This document shows, piece by piece, positions 35,111 through 48,000 of a stretch of DNA of 64,000 nt. Numbering within the stretch: position 1 is the first letter of the stretch; each line of letters begins with the position of its first letter. A program made the translations under genes and the position numbers. The notes under the pieces are model-generated. The model was not told where the DNA came from. It made no database searches and saw nothing but the letters and a program-made list of their open reading frames with translations. Location: positions 620,001-684,000 of the forward strand of contig MOWL01000069.1 in assembly GCA_002110485.1 (NCBI GenBank). The letters are read 5' to 3'. This stretch comes from Emergomyces orientalis. Its lineage: Eukaryota; Ascomycota; Eurotiomycetes; Onygenales; Ajellomycetaceae.

Positions 35111-37045
35111 ATGGCCACCCCACAGGGCCAGCACGGTCAATATCAGAAGAGCATTCCAGACTTATTCACACAACTACCCCCAATCCGCGACCAGCTAGTT
35201 ACGGAGACTTCGAAAACGCAGGATGCAACTGTTGACCAGTGTCTCCCGTTCCTGAAGGGGCTGGCCAGTTCCCAGAAGGGCCCATTTAATCAGTTTGGTG
35301 TGCCAAGACTGGATCAGGACGCCCACATTTCATTCTTGTATGACTCGCTCGAGTCTTACCCAGAGCGTTTTGTTGGGCTTGATTCAAGTCGTCCGTGGAT
35401 GGTCTATTGGGCATTGACGGGATTGCATTTGTTGGGGCAGGATGTTACGAAATTTCGGGAGCGGTAGGTTTGAATCTTCATCAATTTAATTTTTATTCTT
35501 TTGGAGTACATCATATTCATTTGGGAGGGGTTGGTGGCGAACGACGGCAGAGCTTCAATGAGCAAGGGGAACGATTACATTTGGAGAATTTATTTGGCTT
35601 TCTATGTTACCATCTCACTAACTGCGGAGCATCCAGAGTCATAGCTACTGCTGCCCCGATGCAAAACCCTACAGGGGGGTTTGGCGGAGGACACGGTCAA
35701 ACATCACATTGCGCTTCTTCTTACGCACTTATACTTTCTCTAGCCCTAGTGGGAGGGCAGGATGCATTTAAACTGGTCAATCGGACTTCGATGTGAGCCC
35801 CTCTAACATGTCTTGCATTCCCCTTCGTGACGCTGCTCCCTTTGTCCGAGGATGCTAATATGATAGATAAGGTGGCAATGGCTCGGAACATTGAAGCAAG
35901 CAGATGGCGGCTTTCAGGTAACCCTTGGCGGTGAGGAGGATGTGCGGTAGGATCCCCGAACCATGTTTTATATCGAGCATTATTTACTAATAGGCTGCAG
36001 AGGTGCATACTGTGCGATGGTTATGATTGCATTGTTGGATCTTCCGCTCGAGCTGCCCCCCGATTCGCCCGCCAGACATGCTGGCTTAGACACCTTCATA
36101 AGCGGGCTGCCAGAATATCTGTCTAGATGTAAGGGAAGAAGATGAAAAAGGACATGTGGCATCGTCTGGGAGGCACAGCTGATCATTATTTCGCCTAGGT
36201 CAAACCTTCGAAGGTGGGATTTCTGGAAGCCCGGGGACGGAAGCCCATGGTGCATATGCCTTTTGTGCTTTGGCATGTTTATGCGTCCTTGGCGACCCTA
36301 AGGAGATGATCAACAGGTGCGTGAATGGGACCGTTAATTGATTTCGGAATAAAAGTTAATCTGTCTTTAGATATATGGATCTTCCACTCTTGATATCATG
36401 GCTCTCAGCTAGGCAGTGTGCCCCTGAAGGTGGATTCGCGGGAAGGACTAACAAGCTGGTTGATGGATGTTACAGCCATTGGGTTGGCGGCTGTTGGCCC
36501 TTAGTTCAAGCCGCAGTAAACGGCATCCAGTCCGGATCCACCCCATCATATTCAAGATCTGGCAGCCTTTTCCATCGCGAAGGCTTGACAAGATATATCC
36601 TCAGTTGTTGTCAAGGGCCCCATGGAGGACTACGAGATAAACCCGGCAAGTAAGTGCATTTTCCTGTCCGTAGCGTATGCACATCATCCGCTTATGTGAA
36701 GGGAGAAAATTGGGTAGCGTATGGAATAAATCGTTGACGTGACTGACCTCTTCTTTTAGAAATCCCGATTCTTACCATACCTGTTATATCTTGGCAGGTT
36801 TAAGCAGTGCCCAACACCACCACTTCAATACAGGCGTTGCATCGGGGGCGGGACCAAATAATCCCTTTCCATCCGCATTTTCCTGGTCGCATGCACCTGT
36901 AACCGCATCAACTGAACAAGATCAGTTAACCATTGTTTTTGATGAAGGGGATCGACTGGAAGTCGTGCATCCTCTATTCGTCATCCCGCATCGTGCAGTG
37001 GAGAAAATGCGAGAATGGTGCGAGAAGCATCCGCTCCGAATTTGA
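35111..37045 (+). CDS. ram1: protein farnesyltransferase beta subunit
   Basis: Seven exons, 35111-35463, 35637-35792, 35872-35946, 36001-36128, 36199-36316, 36371-36649 and 36760-37045, give 464 residues with every junction in phase. The enzyme attaches farnesyl to CaaX proteins such as Ras and a-type pheromone, as a dimer with the RAM2 alpha subunit. Glycine-rich prenyltransferase repeats are clear: PTGGFGGGHGQ, ADGGFQVT, FEGGISGSPG, PEGGFAGR and HGGLRDKPGK. The zinc ligands fall at D308 and C310 (NKLVDGCYSHW) and H376 (DSYHTCY), close to rat D297, C299 and H362. This spacing favours the ATG at 35111. An upstream in-frame ATG at 34823 would add a 96-residue Gln/Ser/Thr-rich extension without homology; it cannot be excluded. 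Branch sites such as TACTAAT precede introns as expected. Confidence 0.93.
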
Positions 37046-40000
37046 ACAAAAAAAAAGTCCATATTTACCGATATGGAACAATAGCGTTTTAAGCTGAGAC
37101 TATGGAAGGTACATGTACATAGTTTGGATGCAAGAGATCCAGTACAAAAAGTTGGGCTGGTTTTTGTGTATATACCAAAGCATGTTCTTGGGACAGTTGC
37201 AGGCTAGCATAGTAGCTACGAGGAATCATGTAATATCAAGACCAGTTGTCTTTTCAATCTCTCGTACCGGATAGTTAGATCTTCATGCTCCTACTGGAGG
37301 AGAAGAGTATGGACGAACTGAATCAGATGGCTTGGCGCCATTGTAACTGTAGCTGGGAGTGTCACTCAGGTCACGTTTTTCCGAGTAAAGCAACCTCATC
37401 GCTTCTTTTCCTTCTTGAGAGAACATCTTGCATCTCGGTGGCACGGCTTGATCATCCTGACGACAGACAATGTTACATCGAGAAGAAGTGTTGAGGGTTG
37501 AGCTAAACAAACTTCTTCCATTTCTTCTTGTACCACTAGTTTGTTGACGCTGCAAGAGTGCGTGTCTGGGGGGTTTGTCCTGCCAGTCAGTCTGGACAAA
37601 TCGTCTCGCCCTTGTTTCCCTAGACATTCCCCAAGATCGTGAAGCGAGTAAACGAAGCCGCGAGAGAGTAAGACTGGAAGAAAATGAATGGAATTTATTC
37701 CTTCACGTCGCATTGTTGATCCGCACGAATTTCGCCTCCTGCAGCTACGGGAAGCATTGAAGCATTATTATCATAGCGAATCATTTCTCCTGCAGGCTGG
37801 GAATAGTCGTTTTTGGGATTACGAGGAGTCGCCGGGATTATCCTGTTTCTCCCTCAGCACCCTGTCTTATGCTCTCGGGGCTGCAGAATGCTGCTGTCGT
37901 CTGTCAAGACAAAGACGGCGAGAGCCAGATGTTTTGCAGAGGATTTAATAGGAGTGGAACATCCATAGCTTCCTGGGTGGCGGGGAACTTAGGGCGCTCC
38001 TGATTCGTTGTCAGCCACATAGGCGCATACGTTAGTTATGTCCGTACCCTTGGTAGGTGATTACACTGCGGGCCCAACGTCTTTTTCGTTGAACTATGAC
38101 TTACATGCGTAGGCAGTTGTTATTTTCTGGCAGAGGAGTTCCTCAATCATAACTTCCTATGATTCCAGCCATTTTTAAGAGTCTCGCTGCGAGAAATAGT
38201 TGTTCGTCTCTGAAATCCGCAAAATCCACGCCGGATCCTCGTGGTATGCACCGTCCATTTCTGGAACATGTTGCAGGCGTCTTCTCCACTGGTGGAGGAG
38301 ACCATCGACTGCCAACTCATCATTGCATCCGAATGCCTGTCACTAGTCAGACAACAACGCACAGGCAGCGCCAGTTCCCTTCCTTCAAACACTCGCTTTT
38401 GGGTCCGTTTCGTATCGGAGATCACAGTGGTTCCAGAAGTTGCTTTCCTTTATATCGCTGTGGGTTTGGTCATTCTACCTCCTCTCAACTGAACCCTGAT
38501 CCCTTTTACCTGGCCTCCTTTTTTTTTTTTTTTTTTTTCCCTTTCTCTTTTCCCTTTCTCTTTTCCTTCCTGCTTTATTAGTGGCTTATCTAGGTTCACG
38601 TGCAACTCCTTTGATGACCCGACAAATCGGTCATTCCTGACGCAAACTTTTGGCATGGCTCCCCGGCTCTATGACAAGAGGACTAGCGAGAGAGCAGGGG
38701 GCAATGAATGGAGGAATGGCGAAAAGTTGTGGGGCAGGAACTTCCTCGAAAAAGGCAACTATTAATTTACTGCAGGAAATAATGGTATCCTGCGTTTCGC
38801 GCCAGGGTTCAACTTCAAATTCAGCGCGTTTTGCGCAACGCGAATCCAACCATTGCAAATGTAAATTGCATTAGCGGAGGTTGGCAATGTTCCAGGACGT
38901 TTACAGAGGGCGATTCCGCTCCGCTTTGCGGGGTCTGCACCTTCTCTGCCCGTACTTTCATGAAGAGAGCACCTCGTAAGACCAAATGGTTCGCACACAA
39001 ACTGGCATTCCTCTGCAGCAATGGTGGGCCTAGGGTACAGTTGTTCAAGTGTCTGAGCCGGATGAGCCAATCCTCGCCGCTTAGATCGACGGCGAATTAA
39101 ATCTTGATAGGTTCAACAATGAAGTTCTCGGTCTTCCCATTACCCTTCACTGGCAGAAAGCCATGCCAACACATCAAAGCAAGAAAAATCAAAAACTCAG
39201 ATAGAAAACGATAATTTCTTTCCCACAGCGTCCCTTTTTTCTATCCGTCGATTTCAAACCCCTCGACTGAGCAAACCTTGATTGCCAGGGTTAATATCTA
39301 TTTTCAGCCCCACTCATATATTTACGCTGCATTAAATCACGCTTGCTTCGCTGTCTACAATGGCTGGTTTTCTCATTAGAGGGATCGGCCAGAGCAACCT
39401 TTTTTATTTATTTTTTTTGTATCGCACATTTTAGAGCCCAACCAGCTATTCTTTTTCATTGAACTATAGGTACCTCCCGGTTTATTTGCCAATCTGCGAA
39501 CAGCCTGTTTGTCCACCACACTTGAGGCTCTTAGACAGTTGTCTTAACTGGTGGCGTCGTTGGGCATCAAGTTTCTTCATCCTCCTTAGAGTCATTCTGC
39601 GAATTTAACGACCTCCTTTGGGCACCTCCAGCCTGAAGCATCGGGTATCAAATTTGATATTCTGTCCAGCTGAGCAACATAGGTCCTGCTGGATCGGGAT
39701 TTTCCACGATCGAAATGTACTATATTCTGTACCTTGCGAGTATGTTGCCCTAAAAATCCAGGGAGAGATTGTGGGAGCTTGAGCTTGAGAAAGAGGAAAA
39801 GAGAAACAAAAATATAAAATATTTTTCACGAATCATCATACCATCCCCTACAGATAATCTAATGATGCCTCCTTTTTTTCTTTTCTTTGGCCAAGTGTCT
39901 CTGTCTTCTTCTTTCAGCGGTTAACTGGGAATCCTCCATCATACGTGGTATATTTTTTCCCCCCTTTACCATGTAACCCAGGATTAACTCAGCGTGATAA

Positions 40001-40186
40001 GCTTTCATACCCCGGATTTTCTTACCCCTGACTACCAGCGGTAACCAAAAGATCACCAATGTTGGCTATTTGTTTTCTTTTTCTTCAAAAAAATAAAAAT
40101 AAAAATGGAGGGCGTCAGGCAGAAATTCCCTAGGTTAGGCCAACAGATGATGTTTCACAGCCAATAACATATTTTTCTGTATGCAG
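37046..40186. other. 3.1 kb region with weak coding fragments
   Basis: Downstream of the farnesyltransferase gene no complete gene is supported. A 114-codon ATG frame at 37,283-37,627 (minus) has a plausible hydrophilic C-terminus (SEKRDLSDTPSYSYNG) but no partner exon or family. Plus-strand frames near 37,688-37,948 and 38,241-38,492 look weakly protein-like. The missing 5' part of the dsRNA-binding-like gene may lie here. A T-run sits at about 38,519-38,540. Confidence 0.4.
37283..37627 (-). CDS. hypothetical small ORF, convergent with ram1
   Basis: An ATG-started frame of 114 codons ends 238 bp after the ram1 stop, on the opposite strand. The protein is basic at the N-terminus and Ser/Tyr/Pro-rich at the C-terminus, with no domain that I recognise. 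It may be the last exon of a longer gene, since AG acceptors (e.g. ..GTCGTCAG) lie inside, or it may be chance. Confidence 0.22.
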   Translation of the reverse strand: MSRETRARRFVQTDWQDKPPRHALLQRQQTSGTRRNGRSLFSSTLNTSSRCNIVCRQDDQAVPPRCKMFSQEGKEAMRLLYSEKRDLSDTPSYSYNGAKPSDSVRPYSSPPVGA

Positions 40187-40605
40187 GTCTTTGCCGCCGT
40201 CGTCGCTGGCCAGAACCCTTTTACGAATCATATCCCTGTGCTGCTGGATATGGCTGCCTTGTGCGCGTCAATAATCGCGAATACCAGACGGATGTCTATT
40301 GCGAAACTGAAACCCTAGCCAGAGAAAGCGCGGCTATGCGCGCATACCTGATCTGTCGGAATTTCTCCGTCAACGACGGGATGTACCCAGCAGGCCACGA
40401 CCATGGAGGGATTATGCAGGGCATTCCGGTTGCTATTGGTACAGGACGACGTGGTCGATTTGGCGATGATACCGATACGTCAACCAGTGGTGGAAGTCGA
40501 AGCGGGGGTAGCAGCCCTGAGAGCTACGAGGGAGGTCGACTGGGTCGTGATCGCCAATCTGTTGGTCCAACGAGAACACTAGCATATGGCCATCAGGGCC
40601 TCTGA
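40187..40605 (+). CDS. 3' exon of a double-stranded-RNA-binding-like protein
   Basis: The exon follows a good acceptor (..TGTATGCAG) with two bases of a split codon and runs to TGA at 40605. It encodes LCRRRRWPEPFYESYPCAAGYGCLVRVNNREYQTD followed by a helix with ARESAAMRAY, the pattern of a dsRBD: first helix, three strands with a VNNREY turn, then a second helix where AA precedes the last basic residues. The usual KKxAK of helix 2 is replaced, so RNA binding is not assured. A Gly/Ser-rich tail follows. I found no convincing upstream exon within 1 kb, so the gene is partial here: it has a distant 5' exon, a very short one, or is a remnant. Confidence 0.5.
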
Positions 40606-43600
40606 CTTTGTTTTCGAGCCATTCGATCCTAGTGGAGCAAGGTCTACTTTTCTGACACCCCTGACGAGTATCGCGATTCGCTAAAAAGGAAAAGCCTAGC
40701 TAAGGAAAAGATAAATGCCCGTCCCCGTCCCACCGAAACCTATTTTCTCTACTCTGTTCCAGAGAAAAAAGGAGATGAAAAGATGAGATAAAAGAAAAGA
40801 AAAGAAACGGCCGGCAGGAACTTGACGACTTTTTGAACTTACCTTTTCTGAGAAAAATTATTTACGACGATGATGTGTTGGGCAGGTACTACAGAACTGT
40901 CCACGGTCACCGTTCCCATCTCCATGATTGTACGAAGATAACGGCCACAACGACCTGAAAATAACGACGTGAAACGATTTTCCATAGATACTTTATGCTT
41001 TCTTTTGATATTCTTTTATATATCCTCACCGAAGCTGTACTGTACAACAGCAATGGAATATCACCACCACAGTCGGCTATCTTGATTGTATATCTGTCTT
41101 GTCCGCTTTAACTTTTCATTTTATTTCCTTCCTCGTTAACGTATGCCCGGTTTGTATTTTTGCGATCCGATCGGGCGGAGTAATCTTTTCTTTGGTTTTC
41201 GGTGGGTTAGATGAGAGGTGTCACTCGGCGACGAGAGAGGAAGGAGATGAAATCTATGTGAAATGAGTTCCATTAGGTTCACAGTGATTTCCGTTTACCC
41301 GATTCCTGGTTATTTATCTATTTTCATTATTTCGCTTATGACAAACAAAGCTGCCTCTCCACTCGCTGAGATGGTCTAGTCAGGGTGAGATTTGCCAGTC
41401 CATTGTTTTCTAGCAAGCGAGCATAAATTTTTTGCGCCTGAGCCATTTCTTTATTTATATTCATTCTTATTTTCTGCCATCTTCACTTATTTTCCTTGCT
41501 GAAAAACATCGGACGACCGCCTGGGGAGGTATCGTTTTCCCCTTACTCTCTGTTAGTTATTGTATTTTTCCTCCTGGGAACGGAGATTTTACGAGCAAAT
41601 TGAAGGAACCATTTTGATGATACTCACAATAACGATAATGAACTTAGATATCTTTGAATAGGGGAGGAAGAAAAATAATAGTTATCTTCTGGCTTTCTGT
41701 TAAGTTCGCCACCCCTCATGGTTGATTGTTGTTGACTAGAGGAGTGCGAAGGCTCCAATCTCCAAATATGGCGACAAAAAAGACCGCCCACAATATTAGC
41801 GACGTGACTCCCTGCGTCTTTGTATATAGTCTGTAACCGGGGGGAAGGGTGAATGGCGGAGTGGATTTCAGTGCTCTTTGCGCCAATCGTTGAATAACGA
41901 TAGAAAATGCCTCAAGATCGAGCTTCTTCTATCTTTACGAGTCCATACCAACGCGTTACTCAGGAGTCAATTCCCATCATGCTGTGGTGCTGGCAAGCCA
42001 CTGACGTTTCTCTCTGCTGCCGGTTGGCAATTCATTCCCCTTGGTAATACGTACATTCCACGTCTTCGCTCTTCGTAGGCATTTCCTTCCTGGCTGCTGA
42101 TATTGCAGCATCTGAAAAGGCTGAATTGGAATAATTGAAATGAAAAAAGAATGCAGAATCCTGTTGATGAATTGAAATACAATTTATACCGTACTGACCC
42201 TTCATGTTCATGACGCTCTAAGGAAGATGAGGATTGTGAAAGGAGGTCCGGAAAGAGCGGTTTCGAATAGATTTTGACAGCATAGATATTCGGATAACCT
42301 TGAGGGTTTGGCAGAGAGAAGGAATAAATTGCATTTGATAAGAAGTTCATGGCTGAGGTAGCTGATGTTATGGTCTGCGTTCTCCCCCCGCACACTTACG
42401 TGCTTTCTATTAACTTGAATCTTTGGAACGACTGAACTTGGCCTTCTTTCAGGGACTTTGGTAAAAGCAGGCCAGTAACTGTCGATGACGGGCGCCCCAA
42501 ACCATGTGGATCTCTCCTTTTTTCTTTGGAAAGCCACGGATGACTAGGCGGCTGATGTTTCAGTTTTGTGGGGTTGCAGGGAGTGAAACAAAAACCTTTT
42601 GCACGTTCATGTTTCAACTTTAAATCATCAGGAATCTTGGTCGCATCAGGTGTGCGGATCCTGAAAGTGGGAGAAGACAGATGTGCAAAACAGCGGGCTA
42701 ACAGTGCTTACAAGTCCGAAGTTGTGGAATGAGAGAGCCCATCCAGAGCCCAGTGCTGTGCAGGCGGTCCACACAGAACTATAACTTCCTGTTGGCTTCA
42801 TTATTGAATTGTTAAAAATCTGCTGTGGCCCAAGGGGAAGCACTGTCAATAGCCCTAGGTCTTCGGCTCTGTTTAGCGTCTTCTTGCTGCCCATAGTTAA
42901 TTAAGCTGGGCACCCTCGTCCCTTCTGGTACCCACAACCTCTTTAACACAACAGCGCAAGTTTCATCCTTCAGATATGTGTCTTGAACATAGTTTTGATA
43001 TTGATATATATTCCGCGTCTTTAAATGTTACTTCTTTCCATACAATTTAAGTATCTTATGGTTGCCTTTAGACCCTTAAAATTGATTGACTTCTTTGAGG
43101 CCAGGCTTATCAAATTACAGACATCGCGAGATGGCTGGCCCTGGTTGGTAGCCCATACAAATTCCCTCCTGAAATAGAGTTAACAAGCATATAGGGTCTA
43201 GCTTCGATCGATTCGATGAAATGGATCGACTCAGGATGACGCGGTAATAAGTGTTGTAATCATTGTACTGTACATCCCTTTCTCGCATGATATTACCGTA
43301 TCTCAACAGGCGAGTCACTATTCCGTCAACTGCGCGACTGCTGAAACCGGGGGGGATGGAGGCGAAACATGAATGTAAGTATGGATCTAGGTTTTCCGGG
43401 ACTTTTCGGTTGGTGAGACTAATAAATGGTCTAGATACTGAGAAAGCAAACTGTGCTTTTATCCTCCCATCACCCGTTGCCAATTGAAAAGCCAAGTCTT
43501 CTTTCCTTATCCTGAGGAAATATCAGGGAAACACACACGCCATCGCGAGTCGAGATTCTAAAAGAAAGTAGAATAATCTTAAGAATTGATAAAGGGCAAA

Positions 43601-44505
43601 ACATCAAAAATCATTCCAGCAATGAAACCATGAACCACATTCAATGAGCGCCGTTAACGGAATCGAAAATTGTAATCTGGTAAACCATGCGGAAACCTCT
43701 CCGCTACGGATCGAACAACCACCTCACCCACCTCATGTCCACAAACTCGAGAAGATGTGTGCTTCAATCAGGGAGTTGAACCCATAATTGGCCAATTGGC
43801 TAATTGGCAAACGAAGAGTGAGATTGATTTGCTCTCGGGGCTTCAGTATCATGGTTAACTTGCCACGACCACGTCTATAGATCAGTCTTCCACACGAAGC
43901 TCGAAAGGCGCCCTACTGGAAACTATCAGATCGATCGTCGGTTATATAATCGAAGCTAGTCGCTTGTTCTTCACCAATTAATGGTCTTGACGCACCTCGG
44001 ACCATCTCATCTATAGCCCCCCCCCAGTAGGCAAATTACACGGAAAGAAATGAGACGATTGACAGCACCAACTTGTGGATTATTTCAAATGCCGCAAGGG
44101 GGAAAACAGGGAAGAAAACGCCTTAATATAATATGAAACCGCTGCCTCCAGATAAAACTCGCTGGGCCAGGGGGTGAGACGAAATCCTCGCTGGAAGTAT
44201 CGGAGAAAGTGGCTAACGAAGGGAATAATTGAGCATTCGGCGAAAGATTCATGAAAATTAAGCCAACAGATTTTGAATACAATCCGTGCCGCCCCTGCAC
44301 AGCTGCGATATGTTGTCCAGCAACCAAAGTATACGAAGTCGAAGCCGTTATAAAATTTGAAGCGAGCACATTAGTGGGTGCCATTCCGGACTGGGTCATA
44401 ATATCCGCCATTTTGTCTTTCACTGCCGCTGGTGGCACATCGACCATTCTTCGGTTGGACCTGGCCTAACAATAAAAGGATCTGTCAGTTTTTGGAAACG
44501 GGAAA
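40606..44505. other. 3.9 kb intergenic, weak fragments only
   Basis: Nothing complete is supported. A minus ATG frame at 44,085-44,447 (120 codons, MVDVPPAAVKDKMADIMTQSG..) lies just downstream of the two-exon hypothetical gene. It could be a separate short ORF, but it shows no family features. Microsatellites are sparse here. Confidence 0.4.
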
Positions 44506-45066
44506 CTATATATGCCAACAAGGCGGACGGGTATTGGTACCACCCTGATTCCCAGACCCCCCATCTTCACCTTTCCGGCGATTACGATTATTGCGAACGT
44601 CTCGAGAGCGGAACACGCTGTACAACAGCCAACCCGTTACCCAGTTGGGCCCATATTCTCCGTCTGTAATACCGCGATCAAACCACTCCCGTGTGACGGG
44701 TTTGGAGTTTCGCCAAATTTCTAAAATTCCCCAACGCTGCCTTTCTGGTCGGATGTGGTGCCAAAAGAACGGTGGCCGGATGGAAGGGTCGTTTCTCAGA
44801 TTTTCAAGTAGGTTTGAATTGTCCTGATTCAATATGTTGTACACAATAATGGCTTCATCCTAATGGCTGCTCATCAGTAAAACTTATTTTTCCCATGGTC
44901 CCAATAGCGTGTGCCTCCGGGTGATCTTTCTAGTCATGAAATCCTCTGAAAGTTTGTGAAAACTTACTCTCATTGCTCGATAATAAGGCTCATGTTGAGG
45001 GTTATTCGCATCAAGGCCCAACGCATGCATAAAATCTTCCTTGGACACACGAGGGCCAACAGCCAT
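44506..45066 (-). CDS. two-exon hypothetical protein
   Basis: Exon 1 (44968-45066) begins with ATG and ends at a GTAAGT donor. Exon 2 (44859-44506) begins after ..CCATTAG and joins in phase, giving 150 residues. The junction reads YYRAMR-DEAIIVYNILNQ and keeps a helical, charged pattern across the intron (108 bp). The middle is rich in Trp and Arg: FFWHHIRPERQRWGILEIWR, then WVTGWLLYSVFRSRDVRNNRNRR. The end is Gly-rich. There is no signal peptide or transmembrane segment. I do not recognise the family. The clean splice junction and amino-acid composition support a real gene, but expression is unknown. Confidence 0.5.
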
Positions 45067-48000
45067 CGTTATAAATGATCAAAGGCTTCCGATAAAACAA
45101 AATGACCGTAAGTTTTAATCGTTGGGCGTGCCGGAACTTCCTATTGGATTTCCTTAGGCTCATTTAAATTCCTGTCTGTGATGGCGGATGTGGAAGAACA
45201 GGACGTGGTTTTCACGGGAATATATATATTTTATACTCGAGTCGTTTGAGAACCGTTTGGGTAGCAAACACCCTGCAGACTCCCCGGAACTTAACCCCCT
45301 CTTCCCCAAAGAAAATGAGAGGGAAGGAAAAGCAAAAAAGAATCTCAAAGAAGGGTCGGACGCGAATTAGTTCCTCCAATGCTGTGTGGTCTACGGTAAG
45401 TGCTTCTTTTGATTGCTGCATTAAAGAATATGTCATGTGCGACTGGGTTTACCCTATACCTGTCCAAGTAGCTAGGGCCAAAATCCCTGATCGAAATATG
45501 CTGCGTAAGTTCGACCCATTATTGCCAAATTTTCAAATTTTCGGTTTCTCCTGCAGGTGGCCGCGCCACGGCAGTGCCTAACCATCGTCACGGATTCAAA
45601 TGAGCTCACTTGAAGAATTGGAAACGCGAGCATAAGAATGGAGATGTACGTTTTTGCCAGCTATCATTATTGTTGAGAGCTTCAGGTTGTCCGGCTCGTT
45701 CCGAGACATAGATTCTTTAACCCGTGGAGGGAACAGCCGCATCATCGTTAATGAAACCATCGAAAAATAAACAACCTGCAATCTCGTGGACCTCCAAGTG
45801 GAATTGCACTTGCTTTAGCCTCACCAGTGCGTCACCCATTGAGTCCGTTTTTGTGAGACGCTCGAATCCCCATCATCGACAACTGCATAAAAATTTTGTT
45901 CAATCCAGATTGCATAGAGCTGCTTACGACAAGGCTCATTTAAATCGTATTGATACGTTGAGATATCCCCAATTTGCAAGTGACAAAACAAGTCTCTTGC
46001 TGACGATCGCAACCCTTGAATTTTAATGATAACTAGCTATGTTGATTTCTAGTTTCAAATTTCCCTTTTCTATCAGTACCCGCAGTGGGTTAGGAACAAT
46101 CGTATCGATTGCACTCCTTGGTCCTTTGTTGTTCAACAATTTACTATGTATTATTCTCGTTTTGTCGATGATATATCCGTACCCATGGGCTGACTTCCTG
46201 GCTTGCTGTCATTCAAATGCAACCCGCAAACTTCGATCCCGGCCCATCCTCGATATTCGTTGCGTTTTTAAATGCAAGGACCTCTAATGCATATGCCACC
46301 CAGCGGGTGTTCCCTCGCCGACTGGGCATCCAGTGGCTTGCGTACCAATCCGAGCAATTCCAGCCCTTCTTCCAGGTTCATGCATCAACAGTACGGATAT
46401 GCTGCTACTGATTGTCGGCGCCCTGCATCCAAGCCCCCATTTCCCAACCGTTTTTCACCTTTTGCTCCCACTACCCAATAAAGCACAACGAAATTGGAAA
46501 GGAAGCAGAAAAGAATATGAAGGGCATTTCAGTTCCACGTTTACTGGATGGTTGCTCATTCAAAATAAACCAATGCAAACTCCGATTCTTGATTCAACGG
46601 ACGGACCCGATGAGCATTGAGCAACGTTAACTGCGACGTTGATCATGCAATGCAGATCCATCATACATAACAATAATCAACCAGACATTGCCCTGTTTAA
46701 GCTTCAGGGTCCAACGTCGATCTCGAAAAAAAAGTAAAACTAACAAACAAGAGAAAGGGAGAATCGCAGGTTATTGGTACGATTGGATTAAAGCCTCTTC
46801 TTGAGAAATTGCATGACTACCTACAGGAAAATCCAACCTGATTGAGACAAACACGTGATATTATTGCCCTGCATCGATTCCGTCTACTTCATGAAGCCTA
46901 TCTTAGAATTTGTTATTTTGTCAACAAAGAAGCCGGCTTTTAACTTTCTAGTATTTCAGCAATCACTGATTTTGAATACTTTATGGAGCACATCACCTTG
47001 TTTTGCGGCTGGCTGAAAGAAGTACAAAATGGTTTGGCTCATACGCTCCCCAAGTTTCGGAGCTCTGCTCCTTTGCTGTTCCAAGGCAGATATTCGCAAA
47101 CACCACCTTGCGATCATTGCATTTATATTTTCTCTCTCTCAATTATATGCTTGGAAATTCTGTGGTGTGACCTGTCAAACTTTATATTGATGGCTCCAGT
47201 GCAAGTTGGAATAAAGGATTTTGGGTGAAAAACGAGAACGGTGGGAAAATCTTGAATTCTCCCTTGATTTATTTATCTCTGGTCACGCACGGACCTTTAC
47301 GAGGCTACGAAAAGATCGAGTGAAAAGAGAAAAATATGGTGGTCGGTGCAGATGTCGCTATTGACCAGTGTATAAACCTCCTTTTTGGTTATTATGACCC
47401 TGACGAATCATTCGCTAATTTTGATTTGAGATCTCAGAAGTCTTCCCCGGAAGAGTTGCTGCTATCTTATTTTATCGATTGGTTTTACCTACTTATATAC
47501 ATATTTCTTTTTCCCTCCCTTACGCAAGTCTGCTGGTCTGAGCTCTTCGGCGTCGAGCTTTTTTAATTCGGAATTGTGTATCAAGTCATGCAGGGTTCTA
47601 CTTTGTATCCTACCACCCTACCTTGGAAAACCATGCAGCTAAGATATAGCCAAGTACAAAATGCTCGCTCTTCATAAGGATATAGTATTTATTTATTCAT
47701 GAAATTTTTTAGGAATTAGGGATGCCAACCTAAAATATCTGGGTCGCCTGGCTCCGCCGTCAGTTCACGTTAATGAAGTTAGCTAGTTAGCTATACTGGC
47801 CATTTGCTTGCTGGTCTCTGCAACTTTATTTCACATTTTTATTTCTGCATACTAACACATGATCAAGCTCTGTCTGTACCCGAGTTGCCTGTTGTACTCT
47901 TTGCCAGAGCTTTTTCACTTTTTCAATTTCCTTACATCACTCAGGTGAACTGGGGTTTTCAACAGAAGTATGCCGCACGAACGGCATATCAATGGCTCCT

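Noticed and set aside
44085..44447. 120-codon frame as a third exon of the two-exon hypothetical gene
   Set aside because: No donor in exon 2 joins it in the right phase; it has its own ATG but no family features.
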